A DNA stretch of 64,000 nt from an uncultured Dyadobacter sp. (GTDB lineage: Bacteria; Bacteroidota; Bacteroidia; Cytophagales; Spirosomataceae), in NCBI RefSeq assembly GCF_946482605.1, contig NZ_CAMLSE010000012.1:1-64000 (forward strand). Reading direction: 5' to 3'. A program made the position numbers and the translations under genes. Of this stretch, positions 26,724 to 35,750 are shown in pieces (position 1 is the stretch's first letter; every line of letters starts with the position of its first letter). The notes beneath the pieces were generated by a model that saw only the letters and a program-made list of their open reading frames with translations, did no database searches and was not told the DNA's origin.

Positions 26724-27674
26724 ATGCTCCTAACCACCCAACAACTCTTCCGGCAATGTTACGGCCGCTATGCGATACCGGCGGTCAATGTGTTTTTTAT
26801 GGAAGAAATACATGGACTCTTTGCGGCTGCGCAGGAGGCGAATGCTCCTTTTATTGTGCAAACCACGCCTTTTGCAAGGGATTACGCCCATCCCGACATG
26901 CTGCTTTCGATGATAGCCTCGGCGGCACGCATTTATCCGGATGTAGTTTATGCGGTACACCTGGACCATGGATACGAAGAGCACATTTTCGACGCAATTG
27001 AAAGCGGAGGCTATACCTCGGTGATGATCGATGCGTCACACGACGATTTTGAGGCGAATGTAAAACGGACCCAGGCGGTAGTAGCGGCAGCACACGCCCG
27101 TCATATCAGCGTGGAAGCCGAACTCGGCGTGCTCGCCGGTGTGGAAGATGACCTCACCGTCGATGCTGCACATTCCTTTTACACCAATCCGCAGCAAGTC
27201 GAAGATTTTGTCAATGCGACGGGCTGTGATTGCCTGGCCATCGCGGTAGGGACAAGCCACGGAGCTTATAAATTCTCCGGCGGCCAGGGCCTGCAATTTC
27301 ACATTCTCGAAGAAATACAACAGCGTCTGCCCGGCTTTCCACTGGTGCTGCATGGGGGATCCAATGTGGTTCCGGAAGTCATTGAACGTATCAATGGCGC
27401 CGGTGGCCAGCTAAAAACTGATGCGAAAGGGGTGCAGGAAGACGAAATCCGAAGAGCGATTCCGCTGGGTGTTTGCAAAATAAACATTGCGACGGACACC
27501 CGGCTGCTGTGGACCATGGTAAACAGGGAATTTTTCCGCGACCGCCCCGACGAATTCGCGCCCACCACACCGGGAAAGATCTTCATGGAAGAATATAAAA
27601 AGTTTATACTGAAAAAGTTCGGGTTATTCGGCTGCGCCGGAAAGGCAGGAGATTTCAGTAATGTAGGTAGATGA
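26724..27674 (+). CDS. iolJ: 6-phospho-5-dehydro-2-deoxy-D-gluconate aldolase (class II)
   Basis: The 316-residue protein is a class II aldolase. VHLDHGYE holds the zinc-binding histidine and catalytic aspartate, VEAELGVLAG and GTSHGAYKF give further metal and phosphate contacts, and LVLHGGSNVVPE is the conserved HGGS phosphate site. In this setting it should split the IolC product into malonate semialdehyde and DHAP. Fructose-bisphosphate or tagatose-bisphosphate aldolase would be alternatives without the context. Twelve upstream in-frame codons run into the repeat and are rejected as coding. Confidence 0.85.
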   Translation: MLLTTQQLFRQCYGRYAIPAVNVFFMEEIHGLFAAAQEANAPFIVQTTPFARDYAHPDMLLSMIASAARIYPDVVYAVHLDHGYEEHIFDAIESGGYTSVMIDASHDDFEANVKRTQAVVAAAHARHISVEAELGVLAGVEDDLTVDAAHSFYTNPQQVEDFVNATGCDCLAIAVGTSHGAYKFSGGQGLQFHILEEIQQRLPGFPLVLHGGSNVVPEVIERINGAGGQLKTDAKGVQEDEIRRAIPLGVCKINIATDTRLLWTMVNREFFRDRPDEFAPTTPGKIFMEEYKKFILKKFGLFGCAGKAGDFSNVGR

Positions 27675-27676
27675 CT

Positions 27677-27688
27677 CTGTTCGAACAG
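27677..27688. other. Perfect 12-bp palindrome in the iolJ-iolD gap
   Basis: CTGTTCGAACAG lies in the 28-bp gap, 14 bases before the iolD ATG. It could be a small hairpin or protein site; no known operator is recognised. Confidence 0.45.
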
Positions 27689-27702
27689 TTAAAATCAATA
27701 AC

Positions 27703-29568
27703 ATGACAAGACGACTTACGGTGGCCCAGGCTACCATCATGTTTCTCAAAAATCAATACATCGAACGCGACGGGATCGAAGAGCCTTATTTTGGAGGCTG
27801 CTTTGGAATATTCGGCCACGGCAACGTAGCCGGATTAGGGCAGGCATTGCAGGAAAATCCGGATTTTCGCTATTACCAATCCCGCAACGAGCAATCTATG
27901 GTCCATACGGCTGTTGCCTATGCCAAGATCAAAAACCGGCTCGGCGCATTTGTCTGTACGACGTCCATCGGTCCGGGCGCTACGAACATGATCACGGGTG
28001 CAGCGCTTGCAACAATCAACAGGCTCCCGGTCCTTTTGCTCCCCGGCGACATTTTCTCAACCCGTGAACCTAATCCGGTACTGCAGCAGCTGGAAAGTGC
28101 GTCCACGCAGGACATTTCGGTCAACGATTGTTTCAAACCGGTTTCCAAATACTGGGACCGCATTAACCGGCCCGAACAGCTGATCTATTCTCTGCCCGAA
28201 GTAATGCGCGTGCTCACGTCACAAGCTGAAATGGGTGCTGTAACGCTATCGATGCCGCAGGATGTACAGACACATGCTTACGATTTCCCGGAAGAGCTGT
28301 TCCGCAAACGCGTATGGCACGTCGGCCGCCCCCGGCCGGATGTTCAGACGTTGAAAAAAGCCACCGAATGGATCAAAGCCGCCAAAACACCGGTGATCGT
28401 GGCAGGAGGCGGGGCCATATACAGCGGTGCCACGGAGGTCTTGCATGCATTCGCCACCCAAACCGGCATCCCGGTCGGCGAGACTTTCGCCGGCAAAGGC
28501 GCGGTACGCTACGATGCTCCTTACAGCATAGGCGGGCTGGGCGCGACGGGGACCAAATATGCGATTGATATCGCCAACGAAGCCGATGTCGTGATCGGCA
28601 TCGGAACTCGGTACAGCGATTTCACCACCGCTTCCAAATCGCTCTTCAAAAATCCCGATGTTCGGTTTATTAATATCAACATCAGCGAGTTTGACGCATT
28701 CAAACACGCCGCTTTGCCTGTGATCGGCGACGCGAAGGTTACGCTGGAAGAGCTGGCCGGTTTGCTGGGCGACTACCAGGTTACGGCGACCTACCGTGAG
28801 CAAGTGACGGCTGTCAATAAAGCTTGGGATGACGAGGTGACACAGATTTACGTCGAAGGCAACGGCAGCGTGCCGCCGATCGACCAGGCTGTGGTGATCG
28901 GTACATTGAACAGCTTCATGAATGACCGTGATGTGATGATCAATGCTTCCGGCAGCGCACCCGGCGATCTGCATAAGCTCTGGCGTGCGACAGACCCCAA
29001 GAATTTTCACCTCGAATATGGCTATTCCTGTATGGGATACGAAATCGCCGCTGGTCTCGGTGCGAAAATGGCCGACCCTACCCGTGAGATATATGTGATC
29101 TGCGGTGATGGCGGCTACCTGATGAATAACCACGAGATCGTAACGGCCATTCAGGAGGGAGTTAAATTCACGATCCTGCTGCTCAACAACAATGGATATG
29201 CGAGCATTGGCGGACTATCCGAGAGCATTGGAAGCGAGCGGTTCGGGACGATGTACAAGTACCGGGAAGATAACTCCGGACAGCTTTCAGGTGGCTTTCT
29301 TCCGGTTGATCTCGCTAAGAATGCGGAAAGCCTGGGCGCTTATGTTATCCGGGCCACCGACCGTGCATCGCTGGAAGACGCGCTGGCCGAGTCCAGGACA
29401 ACGGACCGTGTTAGCGTCATTTATATCGAAACCAGTCTGTACCGCACCGTGAAGGGCTATCATGCCTGGTGGGAAGTGCCGGTAGCCGAGGTATCGACAT
29501 CTTCGTCGGTGCAGCAGGCATTTGAAACCTATCAAGAGAACAAAAAAACGCAACGCATTTTTTTATAA
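27703..29568 (+). CDS. iolD: 3D-(3,5/4)-trihydroxycyclohexane-1,2-dione hydrolase
   Basis: The 621-residue protein is a thiamine-diphosphate enzyme. The N-terminal domain has the cofactor-activating glutamate region RNEQSMVHTAVAYAK, the middle domain begins near TPVIVAGGGAIYSGA, and the C-terminal domain carries the GDGGYLMNNHE...NNNGYASIGG diphosphate-binding motif. IolD opens the six-membered ring to give 5-deoxy-glucuronate. Its stop codon overlaps the iolE start by one base, a sign of translational coupling. Confidence 0.92.
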   Translation: MTRRLTVAQATIMFLKNQYIERDGIEEPYFGGCFGIFGHGNVAGLGQALQENPDFRYYQSRNEQSMVHTAVAYAKIKNRLGAFVCTTSIGPGATNMITGAALATINRLPVLLLPGDIFSTREPNPVLQQLESASTQDISVNDCFKPVSKYWDRINRPEQLIYSLPEVMRVLTSQAEMGAVTLSMPQDVQTHAYDFPEELFRKRVWHVGRPRPDVQTLKKATEWIKAAKTPVIVAGGGAIYSGATEVLHAFATQTGIPVGETFAGKGAVRYDAPYSIGGLGATGTKYAIDIANEADVVIGIGTRYSDFTTASKSLFKNPDVRFININISEFDAFKHAALPVIGDAKVTLEELAGLLGDYQVTATYREQVTAVNKAWDDEVTQIYVEGNGSVPPIDQAVVIGTLNSFMNDRDVMINASGSAPGDLHKLWRATDPKNFHLEYGYSCMGYEIAAGLGAKMADPTREIYVICGDGGYLMNNHEIVTAIQEGVKFTILLLNNNGYASIGGLSESIGSERFGTMYKYREDNSGQLSGGFLPVDLAKNAESLGAYVIRATDRASLEDALAESRTTDRVSVIYIETSLYRTVKGYHAWWEVPVAEVSTSSSVQQAFETYQENKKTQRIFL

Positions 29569-30470
29569 TGAACTTCGAAAACATTCAATTGGGCGTTGCT
29601 CCTATCAACTGGACCAACGACGATATGCCGGAGCTCGGCGGCGAAAATACCTTTGAGCAATGCGTCAGCGAAATGGCGCTGGCCGGTTTTACAGGCTGTG
29701 AAGTAGGTAACAAGTTTCCCAGAGATACCAATGTTTTGAAAAAAGCACTGGAATTGAGAGGACTACAAATATGCAACCAATGGAACAGTTATGAACTGAC
29801 TACCAAGTCGCTGGCTGAAAACCGAAAGAGTTTCACCCAACTGCTGGATTTCCTGGAAACCATGGGCGCCAAAGTGATCGGCGGTGGCGAAACAGGTAAT
29901 AGCTGCCAGGGGCAAATGAACGTGCCTGTTTTTGAAGGCAAAGGAATGCTCAACACCAAGGACGAATGGGACAGCTTTACCTTCGGATTGAACGAGTTGG
30001 GTAAAATTGCGCGGGATCGCGGTATGAAACTCGCATTTCACCATCATATGGGAACTTGTATTCAGACAGTAGCAGAAACCGACCGCCTGCTGAATGAAAC
30101 CAATCCCGAGTACGTTTTTCTGAACTACGACTGCGGTCACTTCTATTTTGCCGGGGAAGATCCGGTCGCCGCGCTCAAAAAATATGTTGGCAGAACGGCG
30201 CATATCCATTTGAAAGACGTTCGCCAGAACGTTCTGCAACGCGTGCACGACGAGCGCCTGAGCTTTCTGACTGCGGTCAAAAATGGCGTCTTTACCGTCC
30301 CGGGCGATGCAGAAGGCTGCATTGATTTCCCATCGCTTTTTTCCATTATCAAGGATAGCGACTACCGCGGCTGGATCGTACTGGAAGCAGAGCAGGATCC
30401 TGCCAAAGCGAATCCACTGGAATACGCCATCATCGCAAGGAATTTTTTCAGGGGCCTCACCGGCATTTAA
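29568..30470 (+). CDS. iolE: myo-Inosose-2 dehydratase
   Basis: The 300-residue protein is a TIM barrel of the AP-endonuclease-2 type and starts with NFENIQLGVAPINWTNDDMPELGG, a very typical IolE opening. Metal ligands are suggested by FHHHMGTCIQT, LNYDCGHFYFAG, HIHLKDV and VLEAEQDP. It dehydrates scyllo-inosose to the trione-type intermediate taken by IolD. It is the last gene of the run and overlaps iolD (ATAATG). Confidence 0.92.
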   Translation: MNFENIQLGVAPINWTNDDMPELGGENTFEQCVSEMALAGFTGCEVGNKFPRDTNVLKKALELRGLQICNQWNSYELTTKSLAENRKSFTQLLDFLETMGAKVIGGGETGNSCQGQMNVPVFEGKGMLNTKDEWDSFTFGLNELGKIARDRGMKLAFHHHMGTCIQTVAETDRLLNETNPEYVFLNYDCGHFYFAGEDPVAALKKYVGRTAHIHLKDVRQNVLQRVHDERLSFLTAVKNGVFTVPGDAEGCIDFPSLFSIIKDSDYRGWIVLEAEQDPAKANPLEYAIIARNFFRGLTGI

Positions 30471-30482
30471 ACCGGCATCCCC

Positions 30483-30761
30483 TCATAAATCGCCACTGGT
30501 CCGGCTCCCGCTTTTTGTATTTTCAAAAACCGCCGTACCAGTGGCGTTAATATTTCTCAACGGCAGTGGCTTATATGCTCTTTCGAGTAACGCTACTGCT
30601 TGCTCTCGTGAAACAGTTGGGAAGTCATTCAGAAATTCATCGAGAGAAATGCCCGTTTCAAGATGATCAAAAAGTGATTCTATCGGAACCCGTGTTCCGC
30701 TGAAAACCGGCTGTCCATTCAATATCCCGGGGTCTGTTGTGACGATCTGACCAATACCCAC
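30483..30761 (-). CDS. DUF433 antitoxin-like protein, no toxin partner
   Basis: The 92-residue protein matches DUF433 over its first 65 residues (TTDPGILNGQPVFSGTRVPIESLFDHLETGISLDEFLNDFP), a helix-turn-helix family often found as antitoxins before a DUF5615/PIN-like toxin gene. The last 25 or so residues (polar, rich in Asn, Thr and Ser) are not part of the usual family. The expected toxin gene would lie downstream, but iolE ends only 12 bp away, so the partner is missing here. It may be an orphan or a decayed pair. Confidence 0.75.
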   Translation of the reverse strand: MGIGQIVTTDPGILNGQPVFSGTRVPIESLFDHLETGISLDEFLNDFPTVSREQAVALLERAYKPLPLRNINATGTAVFENTKSGSRTSGDL

Positions 30762-30955
30762 ATCCTTTTGACGTAAACCTGTTTAAAAAGTAACGCTTAG
30801 CATTAAACAAATTACCAATTTTTCTTCCCAATCCCGCGCATCCTTCGCCACATTTCCCGCAGCAGATACGTAACAAGTGTATGATCGATTCATCAATCCG
30901 TGTTACAAGATAGCCTATGCAATAGCAGTTTACTTCATTCTTTAAACTGACTAAT

Positions 30956-32407
30956 ATGTTACATATCAAAAAGCTATATCTACCCTATGTGCTGATTTTC
31001 GCGTTTGTGGTGGCAGGGTGCAAGGACAAAGACGTCGATCCAGCGGCCGCGGCTATGCTCGATTCTACCTCTGCTGCCGACTATCCCGCTGTCAACAGCT
31101 GGCTGTATGAGATCATGAACGACGCTTATTTCTGGTATAAGGACCTCCCTGCGCAAAACACCCTGGATGCCAGCACAGACCCTAAACTATACTTTGAAAA
31201 ACTCGTCTACCAGCGAACTACCGTGGACCGTTTCTCTGCGGTAACGGACGACTACGATGCTTTGCAAAACGAGTTCAATGGGATCAGCAAGGTATTCGGC
31301 ATTAGCTATTCCCTGTCTTATATAGATGCCGGCAATTCCAATATCGCGGCCTTTCTCAACTTTGTGGTAAAAGGAAGCCCGGCAGAGGCGGCGGGATTAA
31401 AAAGAGGCGATATCCTACTGAAAGTAAATGGGATACAACTGACAACGACCAACTACACCTCCCTGCTGAGCGGAGCTGAAACGGCTACATTTACGCTCGG
31501 AAAGGTGTCTGGCACGAACATCGTAGCCGGCGATCAGACAGTGACGATGACGAAAGCACAGGTCAGCGAAGATCCGGTTCTTTTCTCAACGGTCGTCACC
31601 AAAAGCGATTATGGCAAAACGATAGGCTATCTGGTTTACACCCAGTTTGTTCCGGGTACCGATGCCGATGAGTCTAAATATGATAACGAATTACGCCAGG
31701 TATTTGCAGATTTTAAAAGTAAGGGCGTTAATGAGCTTGTGCTCGATCTGCGTTTCAATCCGGGCGGCTACATCAGTTCTGCAATCACCCTCGCTTCACT
31801 CATTGGCACAGGCGTGTCGGGTTCGAAGACTTTCTACAAGGAGCAATGGAACGATAAATACACCGCTTACTGGCAAAAAATAAAAGGTTCCAATGCCATG
31901 AACTACCCTTTCCTTAATGAGGCTGGCAATATCGGCAGCAACCTGAGTCGCGTATTCGTGCTGACGTCCAACGGAACTGCGTCGGCCAGCGAACTGGTGA
32001 TCAATGGGTTGAAGCCTTACATGAACGTGATCCGGATCGGGGAACATACAGCAGGTAAAAACCTCTTCGGCTCGCTCGTCGGCGATGATCAGGAAAGGTG
32101 GAAATGGGGAGTGTATGTCATGCTGGGCCAAACCGCGAATGCGAACGGGGAATCTGATTACGGCACCATCAACGGTATGACGCCTGATTATGTAGTCGAA
32201 GATTCCAAAGTGCCCTACCTGCCGTTCGGCGATGAAAACGAAACTTTATTTCGCAAGGCACTGGACGTAATGGGCGTCCCCGCGCCTGCCGGGCAACGAC
32301 TTGCAGCTACCAAAACGGTCGGCTCATTCCGCAAAATGCTCCGCGACGACCTGCGTACAAAAGAAAACCGCATGATCCGGAGCGGCTCCGTCCAATTGAT
32401 CCCATAG
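30956..32407 (+). CDS. S41 family (C-terminal processing type) peptidase lipoprotein
   Basis: The 483-residue protein has a lipoprotein signal with C22 (VVAGCKD), an N-terminal helical region (about 40-105), a PDZ domain (about 110-200) and the S41 catalytic core. The catalytic pair is probably S343 in NGTASASE and K368 in HTAGKNLFGS, 25 residues apart as in CtpA/Prc enzymes. It is anchored in the envelope and probably degrades misfolded or tailed proteins. No partner gene is evident; the next gene starts 160 bp downstream beyond a terminator. Confidence 0.88.
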   Translation: MLHIKKLYLPYVLIFAFVVAGCKDKDVDPAAAAMLDSTSAADYPAVNSWLYEIMNDAYFWYKDLPAQNTLDASTDPKLYFEKLVYQRTTVDRFSAVTDDYDALQNEFNGISKVFGISYSLSYIDAGNSNIAAFLNFVVKGSPAEAAGLKRGDILLKVNGIQLTTTNYTSLLSGAETATFTLGKVSGTNIVAGDQTVTMTKAQVSEDPVLFSTVVTKSDYGKTIGYLVYTQFVPGTDADESKYDNELRQVFADFKSKGVNELVLDLRFNPGGYISSAITLASLIGTGVSGSKTFYKEQWNDKYTAYWQKIKGSNAMNYPFLNEAGNIGSNLSRVFVLTSNGTASASELVINGLKPYMNVIRIGEHTAGKNLFGSLVGDDQERWKWGVYVMLGQTANANGESDYGTINGMTPDYVVEDSKVPYLPFGDENETLFRKALDVMGVPAPAGQRLAATKTVGSFRKMLRDDLRTKENRMIRSGSVQLIP

Positions 32408-32439
32408 TAAATTCTCTCATACGTGTGTTGTTCAAACGG

Positions 32440-32463
32440 GCCCGCTTTGCGGGCTTGTTTTTT
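32440..32463 (+). terminator. Terminator after the S41 peptidase
   Basis: A short stem of CCCGC and GCGGG around TTT is followed, after CTTG, by a run of six or more T. Confidence 0.75.
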
Positions 32464-32569
32464 ATTATCTGCCGTTACATCAAAAAACGCAGCGTCCGTC
32501 ATCGATTTCATCGTATTTCACGTAATTTTGGTTCCCCTTTTACTCACGTTTGACTCGCAGGGCAATGAT

Positions 32570-34561
32570 ATGAAGTCGAGAGTTTTACATATTCTTCTGC
32601 TTTTCGCTTTTTACCTACCCTTTGTCCAGGCACAAACCGGCAAACAAACCTATCGTTTTTACAAGGATTTCAAAGTGGCTTACCCTGAATGCGGCCCGGA
32701 ACTGACGCAGGTGCAGGCCCCGGGCTCCTGCGGAGCCCCAAGCTCCCCCGGCAAATTTGTGGAAGATGTCCTTCCTTGTGGTGTCAAAAGGTTTGTATAT
32801 CACAACAGTATGGACTGGGGCGTGATGTACCCTAATTCTGAGGGACTGGTGACCGAAACCTACACGATCCAGATGTATATGAAAGTCACCGACTGGGGGA
32901 AATCTTGGACGCGCATCATCGATTTTTCAAACGGCGGGCTTGACGACGGCATTTACTTCAAAAACCGGGGAGGATCCGCCGAACGCTGCCTCGACTTTTA
33001 CCCCAATGGAATCGTAGGCGCATGTCCGTTTTTCAACACCTCCACCTATTATCTGCTAACGATTACCCGCGACGGACAAACCGGCAAAATGGACGTGTAT
33101 GTCGACAATACGCTGTTTGCGACTTATAACGACGCCGGGAAAAACTATGTAGGTAAAGCAGGAGTACCCATTTACATTTTCCGCGACGACCAGCAGGTTT
33201 CCTGCGAATCGGGGCAGGCCAACATGGCATATCTGGCATTTCACGGCCAGTATTTTACAAAGACAGACGTTGACTACGCCTTTTCTCAGATTTGCTTTGA
33301 AGCCAATATCAATCCCTACGCCGATTTCTCTATTTCTCCAAACCCAAGCTGCGGCTTTCCTAAAAATATCGACGTGAAGTACACAGGCCCCATTCAGGCT
33401 CCGGGTACCGGCTATGAATTTACATGGAACTGGGATGGCGGACGGGTAATATCCGGCTCCGGCATGGGACCTTATGTATTGAGTTGGGATACGGGGGGAA
33501 TCAAGTACGTAACATTGACTGTCACAAGCAAAGCCTGCGGAAACCCATTGGTTAATACCAAACAGGCCACGATGAGCAACCTCAATCTGACTACCGCCGT
33601 CACCGCAGGAAACTGCGATGTGGGCACCGAAGGCACCGTGACACTCACCGGAACGGACGGATTGGCCCCATATCAGTACTCGGTCGATTCAGTCAACTAC
33701 CAGTTCGACAATATCTTTAAATTGCCCGCGGCGTCCTACCGCGTGTTTGTCAAAGACGGGAATGACTGCATTGTCGCAAAAAACGTGGATGTGCAGTTCA
33801 CCAGTGACATCACGGTCAGGGCAATGCCCGACACCATTGTCTGCGAAGGCGAATCGGTTCAGTTGACGACCGAAGGCAATGGACAAACGTTTGCCTGGCT
33901 ACCTCAGGATGGGCTGGACAACAGCTCGGCATCAGAACCCATCGCGACTCCCGGCACGACGACGCAATACGTTGTAAAGGCTACCAAGGGTTATTGCACT
34001 CAAACCGACACAGTCAACGTCCGTGTCGCTCCGAAAATCCAGGTGAATGTAACACCCGATGCTGTGATAGAATACAATGTGCCCTTTCAACTGACAGCTT
34101 CGTCTCCGCAGATCAAAGATTACAGGCAGACGGCCTTTGTGTGGAGCCCGGCTACGGGACTCAATGACCCCGCCAGTCAAAGCCCGGTGGCGATATTGCA
34201 GGATAACCAGTCCTATACCGTCGAAATAACTTCCGAGCTGGGCTGTAAAGGCTCCGGGCAGGTGAACCTGTCTATCAAACGGCAGGAGAGCATCATCGTC
34301 CCCACTGCATTCTCCCCAAATGGCGACGGCCGGAACGAGGTGCTCATGCCTATCACCAACGACATCGAGTCGATCCGCTACTTCCGGATTTTCAACCGGT
34401 GGGGGCAGGTTGTCTTTTACACCGATCAGCTCAATACCGGCTGGGACGGGTATTTTAAGGGCAATGCCCCGCTGGCAGGGAACTATGTATGGGAAGTGGA
34501 AGGAGTGTCCAGCAAAGGAAGGATTGTCAGCAAGAAAGGTGCCGTCATGCTGCTCCGCTAG
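32570..34561 (+). CDS. Secreted surface protein with T9SS type B (gliding motility) C-terminal domain
   Basis: From the ATG at 32570 the protein is 663 residues with a signal peptide to about VQAQ (residue 21). Residues about 30-245 look like a LamG/concanavalin-type lectin domain (CLDFYPNGIVG, MDVYVDNTLFATYNDAG). PKD- and SprB-like repeats follow (about 270-570). The last 90 residues (IVPTAFSPNGDGRNEVLMP, then FNRWGQVVFYT) are the gliding-motility-associated C-terminal domain used as a type B T9SS signal. Forty-nine upstream in-frame codons overlap the terminator and are not coding. Confidence 0.85.
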   Translation: MKSRVLHILLLFAFYLPFVQAQTGKQTYRFYKDFKVAYPECGPELTQVQAPGSCGAPSSPGKFVEDVLPCGVKRFVYHNSMDWGVMYPNSEGLVTETYTIQMYMKVTDWGKSWTRIIDFSNGGLDDGIYFKNRGGSAERCLDFYPNGIVGACPFFNTSTYYLLTITRDGQTGKMDVYVDNTLFATYNDAGKNYVGKAGVPIYIFRDDQQVSCESGQANMAYLAFHGQYFTKTDVDYAFSQICFEANINPYADFSISPNPSCGFPKNIDVKYTGPIQAPGTGYEFTWNWDGGRVISGSGMGPYVLSWDTGGIKYVTLTVTSKACGNPLVNTKQATMSNLNLTTAVTAGNCDVGTEGTVTLTGTDGLAPYQYSVDSVNYQFDNIFKLPAASYRVFVKDGNDCIVAKNVDVQFTSDITVRAMPDTIVCEGESVQLTTEGNGQTFAWLPQDGLDNSSASEPIATPGTTTQYVVKATKGYCTQTDTVNVRVAPKIQVNVTPDAVIEYNVPFQLTASSPQIKDYRQTAFVWSPATGLNDPASQSPVAILQDNQSYTVEITSELGCKGSGQVNLSIKRQESIIVPTAFSPNGDGRNEVLMPITNDIESIRYFRIFNRWGQVVFYTDQLNTGWDGYFKGNAPLAGNYVWEVEGVSSKGRIVSKKGAVMLLR

Positions 34562-34567
34562 CAGCAA

Positions 34568-34597
34568 AAAAAACGTCCTTCACAAATGGAAGGACGT
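34568..34597 (-). terminator. Terminator for the desaturase gene
   Basis: ACGTCCTTC pairs with GAAGGACGT around a seven-base loop; on the minus strand the stem is followed by eight T. It lies between the convergent surface-protein and desaturase genes. Confidence 0.85.
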
Positions 34598-34619
34598 CGC
34601 ATTAGTCTCGAAGCTCCGG

Positions 34620-35609
34620 TCAGCGGCTGATCCAGCTGAATTCGTATTCCAGATCGGGAATCTTTGTACGGTCGGCAACCCTTCTGAGGCGGGTTGGCAG
34701 CGCCATCAGGTAGTCCCTCGCTTTTTCAGCCCTTTCGTTGATACCTTTGATCGATCCGATCTGCCATTCTGCAAGCAGATCGTCAAATATGTCGATATAA
34801 TCCTGTGTCGTGTATACCCCAAGTCGTTGCGCTGCGTCTGAAAAATGTGAGAAGGTCTCCCCCATTTTTACACCCGTCTCACGCATGAAATGCGCAGGCA
34901 TTACGATCTTCTTCTTCATCATGTCTTCCAGTGCCAATAGCAGTTCGGAAGGATCTACCTCAAGAATGCGGCTGACAAATGTTTTGTAAGCCTTGGCGTG
35001 GCGCATTTCGTCCGAAGCGATCACCCCGCATATCTTGGATAAATGTGGATTCCCGAACTTTTTAGCCAATGTAGCCGTGCGGCGGTGGGATACGTTCGTC
35101 GCGAGTTCCTGAAAAGAGGTGTAAATGAAGTTCCTGTATGGATCGCGGTCCGTCCCGATATCGAAGCCGTCGGCGATCAGGTATTGGGTAGATACTTCCA
35201 TGGCGCGCATGTTGACGCGGCCTGAGAGGTAAAGATACTTATTCAGCAGATCGCCGTGACGGTTCTCTTCGGCCGTCCACGCCCGCACCCATTTTACCCA
35301 GCCCGATTCCGGTTCCCCGACCTGATCAACCCCGATCACGTCCACAAGCCACGACTCGTAAGTAGGCAATGCCTCCTCGGTAATCGTATCGCCGATGAGC
35401 ACAGCAATGTAGTCGTAAGGCAAATCACGGCAGCTCTCCTGCAAAAGTTTGACCTCGTGAACGAAATTCTCATCTCTCGAATCGGGAAGAAAATCAGCTG
35501 GCTGCCAGTTCTCCTCGATCGGCTTCAGATATTCTCCGATCAGCCCGTCGAGGTCTTTGCCTATATGTTTCATTACTTCAAGCCTTTCAGCTGAAAGTGT
35601 GGTATCCAT
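34620..35609 (-). CDS. Acyl-ACP desaturase (ferritin-like di-iron)
   Basis: The 329-residue protein has both di-iron motifs of the plant-type stearoyl-ACP desaturase family, EENRHG at 114-119 and DEMRHA at 200-205, with a further ligand E168 in FQELAT. These soluble enzymes insert a cis double bond into an acyl chain bound to ACP, using ferredoxin and oxygen. It is transcribed away from a lysophospholipid acyltransferase gene 141 bp off, which suggests joint control of membrane lipid composition. Confidence 0.9.
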   Translation of the reverse strand: MDTTLSAERLEVMKHIGKDLDGLIGEYLKPIEENWQPADFLPDSRDENFVHEVKLLQESCRDLPYDYIAVLIGDTITEEALPTYESWLVDVIGVDQVGEPESGWVKWVRAWTAEENRHGDLLNKYLYLSGRVNMRAMEVSTQYLIADGFDIGTDRDPYRNFIYTSFQELATNVSHRRTATLAKKFGNPHLSKICGVIASDEMRHAKAYKTFVSRILEVDPSELLLALEDMMKKKIVMPAHFMRETGVKMGETFSHFSDAAQRLGVYTTQDYIDIFDDLLAEWQIGSIKGINERAEKARDYLMALPTRLRRVADRTKIPDLEYEFSWISR

Positions 35610-35728
35610 TGGTATTTCGATTTAAACACTATTGACTATTTTACAAATAACGTGAATTATACGTAAGTTTTGAATGACAATTATCATTTCGGGTTCTGGA
35701 ATTTAGAATAACCAAAACAGATTTCGAC

Positions 35729-35736
35729 TATTTTTG
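35729..35736 (+). promoter_or_regulatory. Candidate -7 box of the acyltransferase gene
   Basis: TATTTTTG matches the Bacteroidota -7 consensus TAnnTTTG and lies 14 bp before the ATG. A clear -33 TTTG was not found at the usual distance, so the leader would be very short. Confidence 0.35.
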
Positions 35737-35750
35737 CAAAAAAAATAAGA

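Noticed and set aside
12857..30470. The iol block as a recent genomic island
   Set aside because: No integrase, tRNA, direct-repeat ends or clear composition shift was seen at its borders, so transfer cannot be supported from this window.
30667..30969. A 100-codon minus-strand frame rich in Cys
   Set aside because: Its second half is another frame of the DUF433 gene and its first half overlaps the S41 promoter region; no domain is visible.
33884..33893. A fourth copy of the operator palindrome CAAACGTTTG
   Set aside because: It lies inside the coding sequence of the surface protein, lacks the TTT and GCAT flanks of the other three, and is far from any sugar gene start.
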